A stretch of DNA of 64,000 nucleotides from Streptomyces albus subsp. albus (GTDB taxonomy: Bacteria > Actinomycetota > Actinomycetes > Streptomycetales > Streptomycetaceae). The DNA lies in the NCBI RefSeq assembly GCF_000719865.1, contig NZ_JOID01000014.1, forward strand, positions 62,001 through 126,000. Reading direction: 5' to 3'. The position numbers and the translations under genes were made by a program. The notes under the pieces were generated by a model. That model ran no database searches and was not told the DNA's origin. It saw only the letters and a list, made by a program, of their open reading frames with translations. Of this stretch, positions 33,649 through 42,394 are shown piece after piece. How positions within the stretch are numbered: position 1 is the first letter of the stretch; every line of letters begins with the position of its first letter.

Positions 33649-34458
33649 TCAGTTCCCCGTGCCGCCGTCCTCGGCGGGTGGCGGGGGGCCGGGGGAGAAG
33701 AGGCGCATGCGCTGCAGCACGCGTTCGGCGGTCGGCTCCGCCATCTCGTCCACGATGCGGCCGTCGGCCAGGAACAGCACCCGGTCGGCGTAGGCGGCGG
33801 CGTTGGGGTCGTGGGTGACCATCACGACCGTCTGCCCGAGCTCGTCCACGGCCTCGCGCAGGAAGCGCAGCACCTCCCGCCCGCTCCGGGAGTCGAGGTT
33901 GCCGGTCGGCTCGTCCGCGAAGATCAGCTCGGGGCGGGAGGCCAGGGCCCGCGCGCAGGCCACCCGCTGCTGCTGGCCTCCGGAGAGCTGCGACGGGCGG
34001 TGTGCGAGCCGGTCCCGCAGATGGAGGGTGTCGATCACCCGGTCGAGCCAGGCGCGGTCCGGCTTGCGGCCGGCGATGTCCATCGGAAGCGTGATGTTCT
34101 CGGCCGCCGTCAGCGTCGGCAGCAGGTTGAACGACTGGAACATGAAGCCGACCCGGTCGCGCCGCAGCCGGGTGAGGTCACGGTCCTTGAGTCCGGTGAT
34201 CTCCGTGCCGCCCAGCCAGACCCGGCCCGCCGAGACGGTGTCCAGGCCGGCGAGGCAGTGCATCAGCGTGGACTTGCCGGAGCCGGAGGGGCCCATCACC
34301 GCCGTGAACCGGCCCCGCTCGATCGTCACGTCCACGGCGTCCACGGCGATGACCGCCGTCTCGCCGGAGCCGTAGGCCTTGGTGAGCGACTCGGTCCGGG
34401 CGGCCGGGGGCCGTCCGTCCGCGGAGTCGCGGGTGGTTTCCTGCGCAAGCGTGGGCAT
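33649..34458 (-). CDS. MacB/LolD-type ABC transporter ATP-binding protein (no adjacent permease)
   Basis: A 269-aa ATPase: Walker A GPSGSGKST, Q-loop FMFQSFNLLPTLT, signature LSGGQQQR, Walker B LIFADEPTGNLD, H-loop VTHDP. The sequence around TGNLDS is typical of the MacB/LolD/FtsE branch, which works with FtsX-like permeases in export or mechanotransmission. No permease gene is adjacent: GNAT lies downstream and an antitoxin gene is divergent upstream. It may pair with a permease elsewhere. The Pro-rich C-terminal 20 residues are outside the fold. Confidence 0.9.
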   Translation of the reverse strand: MPTLAQETTRDSADGRPPAARTESLTKAYGSGETAVIAVDAVDVTIERGRFTAVMGPSGSGKSTLMHCLAGLDTVSAGRVWLGGTEITGLKDRDLTRLRRDRVGFMFQSFNLLPTLTAAENITLPMDIAGRKPDRAWLDRVIDTLHLRDRLAHRPSQLSGGQQQRVACARALASRPELIFADEPTGNLDSRSGREVLRFLREAVDELGQTVVMVTHDPNAAAYADRVLFLADGRIVDEMAEPTAERVLQRMRLFSPGPPPPAEDGGTGN

Positions 34459-34534
34459 GGCCGCCTCCCGGCTCGGTGTGGCGTCCCCCGAGGACTCCCG
34501 AGGGTAGGGGCCCGCGGGGCGGGGCGGATACCCC

Positions 34535-34570
34535 TTGCCGATGATAGCGGAGAAGTGCTAGCTTGGCAGG
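34535..34570 (+). promoter_or_regulatory. Promoter of the second toxin-antitoxin module, leaderless
   Basis: TTGCCG (34535-34540), 18 bp, then TAGCTT (34559-34564). The predicted transcription start falls at about 34571, the first base of the antitoxin GTG, so the message is probably leaderless. Confidence 0.45.
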
Positions 34571-34795
34571 GTGGCCAAGACCCAGCTGAACGTCCGTGTG
34601 GACGAGACGACCGCCGAGACCGCGCGGGAGCGCGCGCTCCAGCGGGGCATGAGCGTGAACCGCTACATCGAGGAGCTCGTCCGGCAGGACGCGGGCGAGG
34701 CCGGCCGGACCTTCGTCGAGGCGGCCGCCGACTTCATGAAGCAGTACGAGTCGGTCTTCGCCGAGGAGTTCGGCGAGGAGCGCACCCGCCGTTGA
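34571..34795 (+). CDS. Antitoxin (ribbon-helix-helix/Arc-like) of the second Fic-like module
   Basis: A 74-aa protein starting at GTG 34571. N-terminal strand KTQLNVRVDETT and two helices (AETARERALQRGM, VNRYIEELVRQDA) make a ribbon-helix-helix DNA-binding fold; the C-terminal FVEAAADFMKQYESVFAEEF is a helix likely to bind the toxin. The stop overlaps the TTG start of the toxin gene (TTGA), so translation is coupled. It is divergent from the ABC ATPase gene. Confidence 0.75.
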   Translation: MAKTQLNVRVDETTAETARERALQRGMSVNRYIEELVRQDAGEAGRTFVEAAADFMKQYESVFAEEFGEERTRR

Positions 34796-35166
34796 CCCTC
34801 CGTATCGACCTCTCCTGGCTGCTCATGGTGGCCGAGCGGAACACCCCCGGCGATCCGGCCGTGACCGACTGGGGGGCTCTCGTCGCCGCCGTCAGCCGGC
34901 ACGAGGCGCAGATATTCGGCGTCCCCGTCTACACCGATCCGCAGAGCCGCGCGGCAGCCTTGCTGCAACTGCTGCTGCACGTACCGGCGCTGGAGCGGTC
35001 CAACGCCATGTTCGCCTCGGCCGTCGCCTACGCCTATCTCGCCGCGAGCGGGCTGAAGATCAGCACGTCACCCGAGCAGGTCCGCGATCTCGCCCGGCTG
35101 GTCAAGGACGGGACCGCCGGAGTGGAGGCCATCGCGGAGGAGTTGCGGAGCTGGAGCCTGCCGTAG
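34792..35166 (+). CDS. Fic/Doc-like toxin, paralogue of the 10690-11061 protein
   Basis: A 124-aa helical protein starting at TTG 34792, four bases before the antitoxin stop ends. It shares with the first toxin DxxWLL, LxAAVxRHE, RAAALLQLLL, a LERSNAMFA segment in place of LPSRNALFA, VAYAYLAAS, LARLVKDG and ELRSW. The Fic catalytic loop is likewise degenerate: His is absent and Asn-Ala retained. Two such modules, similar in order and overlap, suggest a distinct subfamily. Toxicity is inferred from gene pairing only. Confidence 0.7.
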   Translation: MTLRIDLSWLLMVAERNTPGDPAVTDWGALVAAVSRHEAQIFGVPVYTDPQSRAAALLQLLLHVPALERSNAMFASAVAYAYLAASGLKISTSPEQVRDLARLVKDGTAGVEAIAEELRSWSLP

Positions 35167-35236
35167 CGGCAGCCGTTGCTGTGGGCGTGGCCATGGAGGT
35201 GGCGTGGTCTCGTTGCCGTCCGGGCCCGCCCCGGGT

Positions 35237-35911
35237 TCACTCCGGGCGCCGTGCCGTGCCCAGGACGTGAGGGGAGCAGGGCATCGGCAGCCCTCGCGCC
35301 GGGACCCGCAGCCGGCGGTGAGGGCCGATCTCGAACCCCGCGGCGGCGATCGCCGCCAGGGTGTCCCGTCCGGTGTGGCAGCCGCCGAACAGCACCGGCC
35401 ACACCGTGCGGTCCAGGGCCCGCTGCACCCGGTCGGCGGCCGGGCGGCCGGCTCGCCCGTGCTCGTAGAAGCGCAGTTCGCCGCCCGGGCGCAGGACCCG
35501 GCGGATCTCGGCCAGAGACCGCGGCAGGTCACGCACCGAGCACAGCACCAGCGAGGCCACGGCCGCGTCGAAGTGCCCGTCGGCCAGGGGCAGTTCCTCG
35601 GCCGTTCCCGGCATCACGTCAACGGGGACCGCGGCGTTCCGCGCGGCCGCCGCGGCGAGCCGCCGCAGCCGGGGCTCCGGCTCGACGGCGACCACCCGGG
35701 TGACGCCGGACGGGTAGTGGGCGAAGTTGAGGCCGTTGCCCGCGCCGATCTCGGCGACCCGGCCGGAGAGTCCGGACAGCAGTTCGGTGCGGTGGGCGGC
35801 GATCTCCCCCTGCTTCTCGGCGAGGACGCTCAGCCGCGTGTAGAACCGGGCGAAGAGCGGGTGGTGCACGGTGTCACGCGCGTCCCCGCCGTTCCTGCTG
35901 AGCCGCGGCAT
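35237..35911 (-). CDS. Class I SAM-dependent methyltransferase
   Basis: A 224-aa methyltransferase with motif I VAEIGAGNGLNF near residue 51, VVAVEPEP (motif II acidic residue), FDAAVASLVLCSV (motif IV) and LRPGGELRFYEHG. The layout resembles METTL7/UbiE-like small-molecule methyltransferases. The substrate is unknown. No operon partner; the toxin gene converges from the left. Confidence 0.85.
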   Translation of the reverse strand: MPRLSRNGGDARDTVHHPLFARFYTRLSVLAEKQGEIAAHRTELLSGLSGRVAEIGAGNGLNFAHYPSGVTRVVAVEPEPRLRRLAAAAARNAAVPVDVMPGTAEELPLADGHFDAAVASLVLCSVRDLPRSLAEIRRVLRPGGELRFYEHGRAGRPAADRVQRALDRTVWPVLFGGCHTGRDTLAAIAAAGFEIGPHRRLRVPARGLPMPCSPHVLGTARRPE

Positions 35912-35925
35912 GGCCGATTCCTTCC

Positions 35926-35990
35926 GGTGATGGTGACGGTGACGGTGACAGTGGTGGTGGCGGCAGGGTGACGGTGGTGAACGGTCCGGC
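35926..35990. repeat. GGTGAC-type short tandem repeat
   Basis: Degenerate six-base repeats (GGTGAT, GGTGAC, GGTGAC, GGTGAC, then GGTGGT-type units) lie just upstream of the methyltransferase start. Possible slippage tract affecting promoter spacing; no coding role is seen. Confidence 0.5.
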
Positions 35991-36097
35991 CGGACCGCTC
36001 TTCCGCATTGTCCCCTCCGGCGTCCCCCGGCGCGGCAGGGGAGGCGGCCGCACGGGTCCGGCGCGCCCCGGTCCGCACAGCCGCCGGGCGCGGCTGC

Positions 36098-36820
36098 TCA
36101 GTGCGCCGGACGGTGCCGTGCGGTGAACTCCGCCGCGTCCCAGGTGCCTCCCAGGGCGGGGGCGAGCCAGTGCCCGGCGCGGGCGCGGAACTCCGCGGGC
36201 GGCAGCGCGCCCGCACCGTGCGGGACCGCTCCGAGCAGCGGGGCTCCGGCCGCGGCCGGCAGATCCGCCAGATTGCAGCGTTCCGCCAGGCCCGGCCCGG
36301 CCGGCCAGCTGCCCACGAGGACACCCGCGCAGACCAGGCCCCGGGCGCGCAGGGCCTCCGCCGTCAGCGCGGTCGCGTTCAGGGTGCCCAGTCCGGCGCC
36401 GGCGACCACGAGCACCGGCGCGCCCAGCAGCCGGGCCGCGTCCGCCAGCGTCGCGCCCTCCCCGTCGTACCGGACCAGCAGCCCGCCGGCGCCCTCGACC
36501 AGGACGAGATCGTGGCCGGCGGCCAGCTTCTCCGCGGCTTCGGCGACATCCGGCGGCCGCACCGGAGGCAGCCCCGCCCGCCGGGCGGCCGTCTCCGGGG
36601 CCAGGGGTTCCGGGTAGCGGGCCAGCTCGGCCGTGGTGACGGGGCCGGCGAGGCGGGCGGCCTCCGCCGCGTCCCCCGGCTCACCGGGCGCGATCCCGGT
36701 CTGGGCCGGCTTGAGCACGGCGACGGTGCGGCCCGCCGCCAGCGCCACGGCGGCCAGCGCCGCGGTGGCCACCGTCTTGCCGATCTCGGTGCCGGTGCCG
36801 CTGACGACGGTGATGGCCAT
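36098..36820 (-). CDS. bioD: Dethiobiotin synthetase
   Basis: A 240-aa BioD. P-loop GTGTEIGKT at residues 8-16, catalytic Lys in [17 protein letters not shown] (Mg and substrate loop) and LVGSWP. It converts 7,8-diaminopelargonate, CO2 and ATP to dethiobiotin. Start ATG 36820 (MAITVVSG) matches homologues. It lies downstream of bioA across a 134-bp gap on the same strand, so it may have its own start site or share the bioB-bioA transcript. Confidence 0.94.
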   Translation of the reverse strand: MAITVVSGTGTEIGKTVATAALAAVALAAGRTVAVLKPAQTGIAPGEPGDAAEAARLAGPVTTAELARYPEPLAPETAARRAGLPPVRPPDVAEAAEKLAAGHDLVLVEGAGGLLVRYDGEGATLADAARLLGAPVLVVAGAGLGTLNATALTAEALRARGLVCAGVLVGSWPAGPGLAERCNLADLPAAAGAPLLGAVPHGAGALPPAEFRARAGHWLAPALGGTWDAAEFTARHRPAH

Positions 36821-36954
36821 GGGGTTCCCTCGCTCCGTTCCCGCTGTGCTGCCGTGCTGTCCTGCTGCCGCGCGTGATGCGCTGCCGTGCCCGGTGCGCG
36901 TACTCGCGCGCCCGGGTGTGCCGCGCCGCCGGATCCCGCCCCGGCCCGGTGCGG

Positions 36955-38298
36955 TCAGCCCGCCGCTGCCGCCGCGCGGACCGCCGCGCAGATCCGGGCC
37001 ACGTCCTCCTCGTCCGTGACATACGGCGGCATCGTGTAGACGAGGTCGCGGAACGGCCGCAGCCAGACGCCCTCGCGCACCGCGGCGCGTGTCGCCGCCG
37101 CCATGTCGATCTCGTGGTCGAGCTGGACGACTCCGATGGCGCCCAGGACCCGGACCTCCCGCACGCCCGGCAGCTCCTCCGCCGGGGCCAGCCCTTCCCG
37201 CAGGCCGCGCTCGATGCCGCGCACCTCGGCGCGCCAGTCCCGGGCCAGCAGCAGATCGACGGAGGCTCCCGCGACCGCCGTGGCCAGCGGGTTGCCCATG
37301 AAGGTCGGCCCGTGCGCCAGCACCGGTACCTCGCCGCGCGAGATGCCGTCCGCCACCTCCGCGGTGCACAGTGTCGCCGCCAGCGTCATCATGCCGCCGG
37401 TCAGCGCCTTCCCGAGGCACATCACGTCGGGCGCGACGCCCGCGTGGTCCGCGGCGAACAGCTCGCCGGTGCGGCCGAAGCCGGTCGCGATCTCGTCCAG
37501 CACCAGCAACACGCCGTGTTCGTCGCACGCCTCGCGCAACACCCGCAGATAGCCGGGGGAGTGGAAGCGCATGCCGCCGGCGCCCTGCACCACCGGTTCG
37601 ACGACGACGGCGGCCAGTTCATCGGCGTGCTCCGCGATCAGCCCGCGCAGATGCTCCGCGTACGCCGGGTCCACGCCGGCGCCGAAGCCGGGAGGTGGCG
37701 CGTCCGCGAAGACCTGCCGGGGCAGCACCCCGGACCACAGGTGGTGCATACCGCCGTCCGGGTCGCACACCGACATCGGCTGCCAGGTGTCGCCGTGGTA
37801 GCCGCCGCGCCAGGTCAGCAGCCGCTGCTTGCGCGGCTTCCCGCGCGAACGCCAGTACTGCAAGCACATCTTGACGGCCACTTCGACGGACACCGAGCCC
37901 GAGTCGGCCAGGAAGACGTGACGCAGCGGCTCCGGGGTGATCTCCACGAGCCGGGCGGCGAGCCGCACGGCCGGCTCATGGGTGAGCCCGCCGAACATCA
38001 CATGGCTCATCCGGTCCAGCTGCGCGTGCGCGGCGCCGGTCAGCGCCGGATGGCCGTAGCCGTGCACGGCCGACCACCACGACGACATCCCGTCGATCAA
38101 CTCCTCCCGGCCATGGGCCGGTTCGGCCAGCCGCAGCCGCACCCCGGAGGCGGACGCCACGACGAGCGGGTCCGTACGGCCCGGCATCGGGCCGTACGGG
38201 TGCCACACGTGCCGCCGGTCCAGCTCCAGCAACTCGGCCGTGGACAGCGGCGCCGGCGCGGCGGGCCCGGCCGGTGGGGGCGGGAGCCGCTCAGGCAT
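36955..38298 (-). CDS. bioA: Adenosylmethionine-8-amino-7-oxononanoate aminotransferase
   Basis: A 447-aa class III aminotransferase. HVWHPYGPM near the N-terminus and [12 protein letters not shown] hold the substrate-binding Trp/Tyr; [12 protein letters not shown] has the PLP Asp, and CLGKALTGG the Schiff-base Lys. It uses SAM to aminate KAPA to diaminopelargonate. The start overlaps the end of bioB by 8 bp, so the two are translationally coupled. An N-terminal Pro/Ala segment (about 1-25) is extra. Confidence 0.94.
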   Translation of the reverse strand: MPERLPPPPAGPAAPAPLSTAELLELDRRHVWHPYGPMPGRTDPLVVASASGVRLRLAEPAHGREELIDGMSSWWSAVHGYGHPALTGAAHAQLDRMSHVMFGGLTHEPAVRLAARLVEITPEPLRHVFLADSGSVSVEVAVKMCLQYWRSRGKPRKQRLLTWRGGYHGDTWQPMSVCDPDGGMHHLWSGVLPRQVFADAPPPGFGAGVDPAYAEHLRGLIAEHADELAAVVVEPVVQGAGGMRFHSPGYLRVLREACDEHGVLLVLDEIATGFGRTGELFAADHAGVAPDVMCLGKALTGGMMTLAATLCTAEVADGISRGEVPVLAHGPTFMGNPLATAVAGASVDLLLARDWRAEVRGIERGLREGLAPAEELPGVREVRVLGAIGVVQLDHEIDMAAATRAAVREGVWLRPFRDLVYTMPPYVTDEEDVARICAAVRAAAAAG

Positions 38299-39586
38299 TG
38301 GGCGGCAGATCGGTGCCCGCCCCGCGGCGGCGCACCGCCACCAGGCCGGTACGGGCGGCACCCGCCGGCGCGCCCGCGGGAGCGCCGGCCGGCGCGGGTG
38401 CGGAAGCGGGCGCGGAGACGGAAGCGGGCGCGGAGGCCGGGGCCGCCGCCGCGTCGCCCGGAGCGGCGTCCGCCCGGTCCGGGCCCTGAGCCCCGGCCGG
38501 GGCCGCGTCCTCCCCCGCCGCCTCCCCGCAGGGTGCGCAGGCGCCGCCGTCGTGGCCGCCGCAGCCCGCCCCGGCCGCGCCCGCCCGGTGCTCCGGAAGC
38601 GTCACGGTGTCCGAGCCCTCCACCACGAAGCCCGCGTCGGCGATCATGTCGAGATCCGCCTGCCCCGCCTGTCCCTCGCTGGTCAGATAGTCGCCCAGGA
38701 AGATGGAGTTGGCGAGATGCAGCGCGAGCGGCTGCATCGACCGCAGATGCACCTCGCGGCCGCCCGCGAGCCGTACTTCCACATCCGGGCAGACGAAGCG
38801 GACCATGGCCAGGATGCGCAGGGCCCGCTGCGGGGTGAGGTTCCACTCCTCGGCCAGCGGGGTGCCCTCGAAGGGGATCAGGAAGTTGACCGGCACCGAG
38901 TCCGGGTCCAGCTCGCGCAGCGCGAACACCACGTCGACCAGGTCCTCGTCGGACTCGCCCATACCCGCGATCAGGCCGGAGCAGGCCGACAGGCCCGCGC
39001 CCTGCGCCTGCCGCACGGTGGAGACGCGGTCGGAGAAGTCGTGCGTGGTGCAGATGTCCTGGTAGGTGGCCTCGGAGGTGTTGAGGTTGTGGTTGTACGC
39101 GTCCGCGCCGGCCCGCCGCAGCCGCTCGGCCTGCCCGTCGGAGAGGAGACCGAGGCAGGCGCAGACCTCCACGCCCTCGTTCTCCTCCTTGATGGCCGCG
39201 ATGGTGGCCGACACCCGGTCCACGTCCCGTTCGGTCGGCCCGCGCCCGCTCGCCACCAGGCAGACACGCTTGGCGCCGCCGGCGACTCCGGCACCGGCGG
39301 CCGCGGCGGCCTCCTCGGGCTTCAGCCAGGTGTACTTGAGGATCTCGGCCTTCGAGCCCAGCCGCTGCGAGCAGTACGAGCAGTCCTCCGGGCACAGCCC
39401 CGACTTGAGGTTGACCAGGTAGTTGAGCTTCACCCGCCGCCCGAACCACTGGCGGCGCACCCGGCCCGCGGCCGCCACCACGTCGAGCAGGTCGTCGTCG
39501 GAGGTCGCCAGCACGGCCAGCGCCTCGTCCCGCGTGGGCGGCTCGCGGCGCAGCCCCTTGTCCACCAGCGTTGTCAGCAGATCCAT
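38291..39586 (-). CDS. bioB: Biotin synthase with Cys-containing low-complexity C-terminal extension
   Basis: A 431-aa radical-SAM enzyme. The CxxxCxxC cluster is Cys65, Cys69, Cys72 (CPEDCSYC); FNHNLNTS-like [12 protein letters not shown] and GLIAGMGES follow. It inserts sulfur into dethiobiotin using a 4Fe-4S and a 2Fe-2S cluster. The catalytic core ends near residue 330; the last ~100 residues add CGGH and CAPCG motifs, then Ala/Pro/Ser repeats and RRRGAGTDL. First gene of bioB-bioA, divergent from bioF. Confidence 0.94.
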   Translation of the reverse strand: MDLLTTLVDKGLRREPPTRDEALAVLATSDDDLLDVVAAAGRVRRQWFGRRVKLNYLVNLKSGLCPEDCSYCSQRLGSKAEILKYTWLKPEEAAAAAGAGVAGGAKRVCLVASGRGPTERDVDRVSATIAAIKEENEGVEVCACLGLLSDGQAERLRRAGADAYNHNLNTSEATYQDICTTHDFSDRVSTVRQAQGAGLSACSGLIAGMGESDEDLVDVVFALRELDPDSVPVNFLIPFEGTPLAEEWNLTPQRALRILAMVRFVCPDVEVRLAGGREVHLRSMQPLALHLANSIFLGDYLTSEGQAGQADLDMIADAGFVVEGSDTVTLPEHRAGAAGAGCGGHDGGACAPCGEAAGEDAAPAGAQGPDRADAAPGDAAAAPASAPASVSAPASAPAPAGAPAGAPAGAARTGLVAVRRRGAGTDLPPNA

Positions 39587-39637
39587 GGCGGAGATCCTCG
39601 CGTACCGGAGGGGGCGCGGCCAAGGAGGGATCCCACA

Positions 39638-39657
39638 ACACCCCCGGATCGGGGTGT
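39638..39657. promoter_or_regulatory. Inverted repeat in the bioB-bioF divergent promoter
   Basis: ACACCCC (39638-39644) and GGGGTGT (39651-39657) pair around 6 bases, and the flanks CCCAC and GTGGG extend the symmetry with one bulged A. It lies about 50 bp before bioB. Candidate operator for biotin control; the regulator is not in the window. Confidence 0.4.
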
Positions 39658-39699
39658 GGGTATCGCCACACCGTGTCGCGCCCGTGGCCGGGCTAGGTT

Positions 39700-39713
39700 T
39701 TGGGCAGACCCAA
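39700..39713. promoter_or_regulatory. Short inverted repeat before bioF
   Basis: TTGGG (39700-39704) and CCCAA (39709-39713) around CAGA, 18 bp before the bioF start and just after a TAGGTT that could be its -10. A repressor site is possible, but the arms are only 5 bp. Confidence 0.3.
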
Positions 39714-39731
39714 CAGACGCGAGGATGGCCG

Positions 39732-40913
39732 ATGCCCCAGGACGAGGAGCAGGACCGGGACCAGGATCCGGACGCCCGGGACCCGTTCGGATGGATCGAC
39801 GAGGAGGCGGCCGCCCGGCGGCGGGCCGGCCTCGTCCGCGCGCTGCGCCCCCGTCCCGCCGTGTCCCCGCTGCTGGACCTGGCGTCCAACGACTACCTCG
39901 GGCTGGCCCGCCACCCCGTGGTGACCGCCGCCGCCGCCGACGCGGCGCGGCTGTGGGGAGCCGGTGCGACCGGTTCCCGGCTGGTGACCGGCAGCACCGG
40001 GCTCCACGCCGAACTGGAGGCCGAACTGGCGGACTTCTGCGGCGTCGAGGCCGCGCTCGTCCTGTCCTCCGGCTACGCGGCCAACCTCGCCGCCGTCACC
40101 GCCCTCACCGCGCGGGGCACCCTGATCGTCTCCGATTCCGCCAACCACGCCTCGCTGATCGACGGCTGCCGGCTGTCCCGCGCGGACACCGCCGTCGTTC
40201 CGCACGCCGACCCCGGCGCCGCGGCCAAGGCACTGGACGGGCACGCGGGGCGCGCCGTCGTCCTCACCGACGCGGTCTTCTCCGTCGACGGCGACGCCGC
40301 GCCGCTGGACCGGCTCGCGGCCGTCTGCCGTGAGCGCGGAGCGGCCCTGCTCGTCGACGACGCCCACGGGCTGGGCGTGCTGGGGGAGGGCGGGCGCGGT
40401 GCCGCGTACGCCGCCGGGCTCGCGGGCTCCGCGGACACGGTCGTCACCGTCACCCTGTCCAAGTCCCTCGGCAGCCAGGGCGGCGCCGTGCTGGGACAGG
40501 CCCGGGTGATCGAGCATCTCGTGAACACCGCACGGGCGTTCATCTTCGACACCGGGCTGGCGCCCGCCGCCGCCGGCGCGGCGCTCGCCGCCCTGCGGCT
40601 GCTGCGCCGGGAGCCGGAGCGGGCGGCGCGGGCCCGTGCCGTCGCCGCCTCGCTGCACGAGCGGCTGACGGCGGCCGGCCTGGCCTCCGTCCGTCCGGAC
40701 GCGGCCGTGGTGTCCGTGCGGGCGCCGTCCCCGGAGGCGGCGTTGCGCTGGGCGGCCGACTGCCGGGCCGGCGGGCTGGCGGTGGGCTGCTTCCGCCCGC
40801 CGTCCGTGCCCGACGGCGTCTCGCGGCTGCGGCTCACCGCCCGCGCCGACCTGACGGAGGAGCAGGTCGACCGGGCGGTGGCCGTCGTCGTCGCGTCGGC
40901 GCCCTCCGGCTGA
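39732..40913 (+). CDS. bioF: 8-amino-7-oxononanoate synthase
   Basis: A 393-aa alpha-oxoamine synthase. [12 protein letters not shown] near residue 52, [26 protein letters not shown] (PLP Asp and His) and the Schiff-base Lys244 in [11 protein letters not shown]. It condenses pimeloyl-thioester with alanine, the first committed ring-building step of biotin synthesis. Start ATG 39732 follows GAGGA. It is divergent from bioB-bioA(-bioD). No bioC, bioH or bioI is seen nearby, so the pimeloyl source is encoded elsewhere. Confidence 0.94.
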   Translation: MPQDEEQDRDQDPDARDPFGWIDEEAAARRRAGLVRALRPRPAVSPLLDLASNDYLGLARHPVVTAAAADAARLWGAGATGSRLVTGSTGLHAELEAELADFCGVEAALVLSSGYAANLAAVTALTARGTLIVSDSANHASLIDGCRLSRADTAVVPHADPGAAAKALDGHAGRAVVLTDAVFSVDGDAAPLDRLAAVCRERGAALLVDDAHGLGVLGEGGRGAAYAAGLAGSADTVVTVTLSKSLGSQGGAVLGQARVIEHLVNTARAFIFDTGLAPAAAGAALAALRLLRREPERAARARAVAASLHERLTAAGLASVRPDAAVVSVRAPSPEAALRWAADCRAGGLAVGCFRPPSVPDGVSRLRLTARADLTEEQVDRAVAVVVASAPSG

Positions 40914-40958
40914 CCGGTCCGGCCGGGCTCCTCGCGTGGCCGGGCCCGCCGCCCGGCC

Positions 40959-41003
40959 GGTCCGCGTCCCGTCCGCCCCTTCGCGGCGGGCGGGACGCGG
41001 ACC
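40959..41003. terminator. Strong bidirectional terminator between bioF and the NlpC/P60 gene
   Basis: A 19-bp stem (left arm 40959-40977 beginning GGTCCGCGTCCCG, right arm 40985-41003) with one G-T mismatch and a 7-nt loop, 8 bp before the end of the convergent hydrolase gene. Confidence 0.75.
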
Positions 41004-41011
41004 GGCGGTGC

Positions 41012-41581
41012 TCAGCGCACGCGGCCGTAGCGGACGCTCTTCGTCCAGATCTTCTCCAGCTTCACGACGGAGCCGGCCTTGGGTGAGTGCCAGACCTTGC
41101 CGCTGCCGGCGTAGACCCCCACGTGGTAAACGCTGCCGCCGGAGTGGAAGAACACCAGGTCGCCCTTGGCCCGCTTGGCGGCGGAGACCCGGCTGGTGTC
41201 GTTGTACTGGGCCTGGGCCGTGCGCGGCAGCTTCTTGCCGGCCTTCTTGTACGAGTACAGCGTCAGGCCGGAGCAGTCGAAGCGCTGCGGGCCCGCGGCG
41301 CCGTACTTGTAGGGGTCGCCCTTCTGCGCCGCGGCGACGTTGAGCGCTTTCGCCCTGACCGTGGCCGCCTGGGCCTCGGAGGCCGCGCCCGGCGCCAGCA
41401 CGGTGCCGGTGACCGCGGCGAGGGTGAGCGCCGATACGGCGCCGGCGCGGGTGACGCGCGCGGTGGCGCCGGCGGGCTTCCGGCGGGTGCCGGTGGTGTG
41501 CGGGGCGGTGCCGGTGGCGCTGTCGGTATGGGTGGTGCCGGTGGTGCTGTCGTGCGTCTGGACGTGAACGTGCGCGGACAT
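41012..41581 (-). CDS. Secreted NlpC/P60 peptidoglycan endopeptidase
   Basis: A 189-aa protein. Residues 1-40 are a Thr/His-rich leader, 45-72 a signal helix ending near SEAQA, and about 80-189 an NlpC/P60 domain with Cys103 (FDCSG), His153 (VYHVG) and a third polar residue at His165 (VWHS). It cuts peptide stems of peptidoglycan during growth or sporulation. The domain is compact and ends at RYGRVR with no LysM or SH3 repeats. GAAGGG precedes the ATG. A c-di-AMP riboswitch-like leader lies directly upstream. Confidence 0.9.
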   Translation of the reverse strand: MSAHVHVQTHDSTTGTTHTDSATGTAPHTTGTRRKPAGATARVTRAGAVSALTLAAVTGTVLAPGAASEAQAATVRAKALNVAAAQKGDPYKYGAAGPQRFDCSGLTLYSYKKAGKKLPRTAQAQYNDTSRVSAAKRAKGDLVFFHSGGSVYHVGVYAGSGKVWHSPKAGSVVKLEKIWTKSVRYGRVR

Positions 41582-41596
41582 GCGCAACCCTTCGTC

Positions 41597-41745
41597 AGCC
41601 GCCTGTGAAGGATGACCTGTCGGGTTCGGGCAGAACGAAGATGCCCGGCCGCGTCGCGGCTTCACCCCAAGGGCCGGCCGGAGGGATCCGGCCGGGCCCG
41701 GCTTGCCCGGGTCCTCCACTCCTGCCGGTCCACAATCGACCTGTC
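41597..41745 (-). ncRNA. ydaO/yuaA-type cyclic-di-AMP riboswitch leader
   Basis: Read on the minus strand the leader contains GGAGGACCCGGG, a GC hairpin, TTGGGGTGAAGCCG, a second hairpin and CCCGAACCCGACAGGTCATC followed by TTCACAGGCGG. The order and the GGGTGAA and CCGACAG-TCA-CC-AGGCG elements match c-di-AMP riboswitches, which in Streptomyces typically precede cell-wall hydrolase genes such as Rpf and NlpC/P60. These are usually OFF switches, so high c-di-AMP would lower expression. End points are approximate. Confidence 0.8.
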
Positions 41746-42082
41746 GCCCGGGACGGTGGCAGGACTCGGCGTCCGCCCGGACCGCCCCGCCTCGGCGGCG
41801 GGGGCTTGTCGTCAGCGATGGTTACGCACTCCAGGCCGATTTTCGTCACCGATCCGGCGCTATGTGAAAGTTCTCACTCTTGCCCCAACCGGGTGGATTG
41901 GGGGCCCTGTTGAGGGTCAAACCCGTCCCGTGGCCCCGCCGTGACCAGGCTCGATGCCGGAAACGGCCGACGGCTCGCGCGCGCCCGGCGCAAGCCGCAC
42001 GGTCCGTCACGTCCGGTGGACGGTAGCCCGGTTGGGGGAGACCGATCGGTGATCCGTGTCACGGTGCGCCCGCGACGGTCCG
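41746..42082. other. Promoter-side intergenic region beyond the riboswitch, no gene seen
   Basis: This stretch holds the presumed promoter of the riboswitch-NlpC transcript. TTGGGG followed 17 bp later by ACATAG (minus strand, around 41863-41893) is one possibility. I found no reading frame with a ribosome binding site on either strand. Confidence 0.35.
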
Positions 42083-42391
42083 TCAGCCGGAGCTCTCCGG
42101 CGGGAGGGTGACGCGCCGTGTCCGCCGTTCCCCGTCGAGCACCCGCAGGGCCCGGCCGAGGGTGGCCGTGTGCAGCTCCGTCTCGCCGCGTTCGTGCATC
42201 AGGGCCAGCGCGTCGCGCAGCCGGACGGCCCGGTCGACCAGCGCCTGCGCCGCGCGCAGACCGCCGTAGGTGTGGGAGCTCCGGGCGGGGTTGATCCGGC
42301 CGAGCAGATCCACGGTCTCCAGGTAACGGTCGATCAGCTCACCCTCGGCGCGCGTGAGGGCGGGCAGCGGCGGCAGTTCGGGCAGCGGCAC
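42083..42391 (-). CDS. Hypothetical helical protein in an operon with the ClpP-like gene
   Basis: A 102-aa, mostly helical, charged protein (TRAEGELIDRYLETVDLLGRI, then GLRAAQALVDRAVRLRDALALMH). No signal peptide, membrane helix or recognised family. GTG start 42391, with GGAGG 6 bases upstream, comes 3 bp after the stop of the inactive ClpP-like gene, so the two are probably made together. A role as a partner or adaptor of that protein is only a guess. Confidence 0.7.
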   Translation of the reverse strand: MPLPELPPLPALTRAEGELIDRYLETVDLLGRINPARSSHTYGGLRAAQALVDRAVRLRDALALMHERGETELHTATLGRALRVLDGERRTRRVTLPPESSG

Positions 42392-42394
42392 GGC

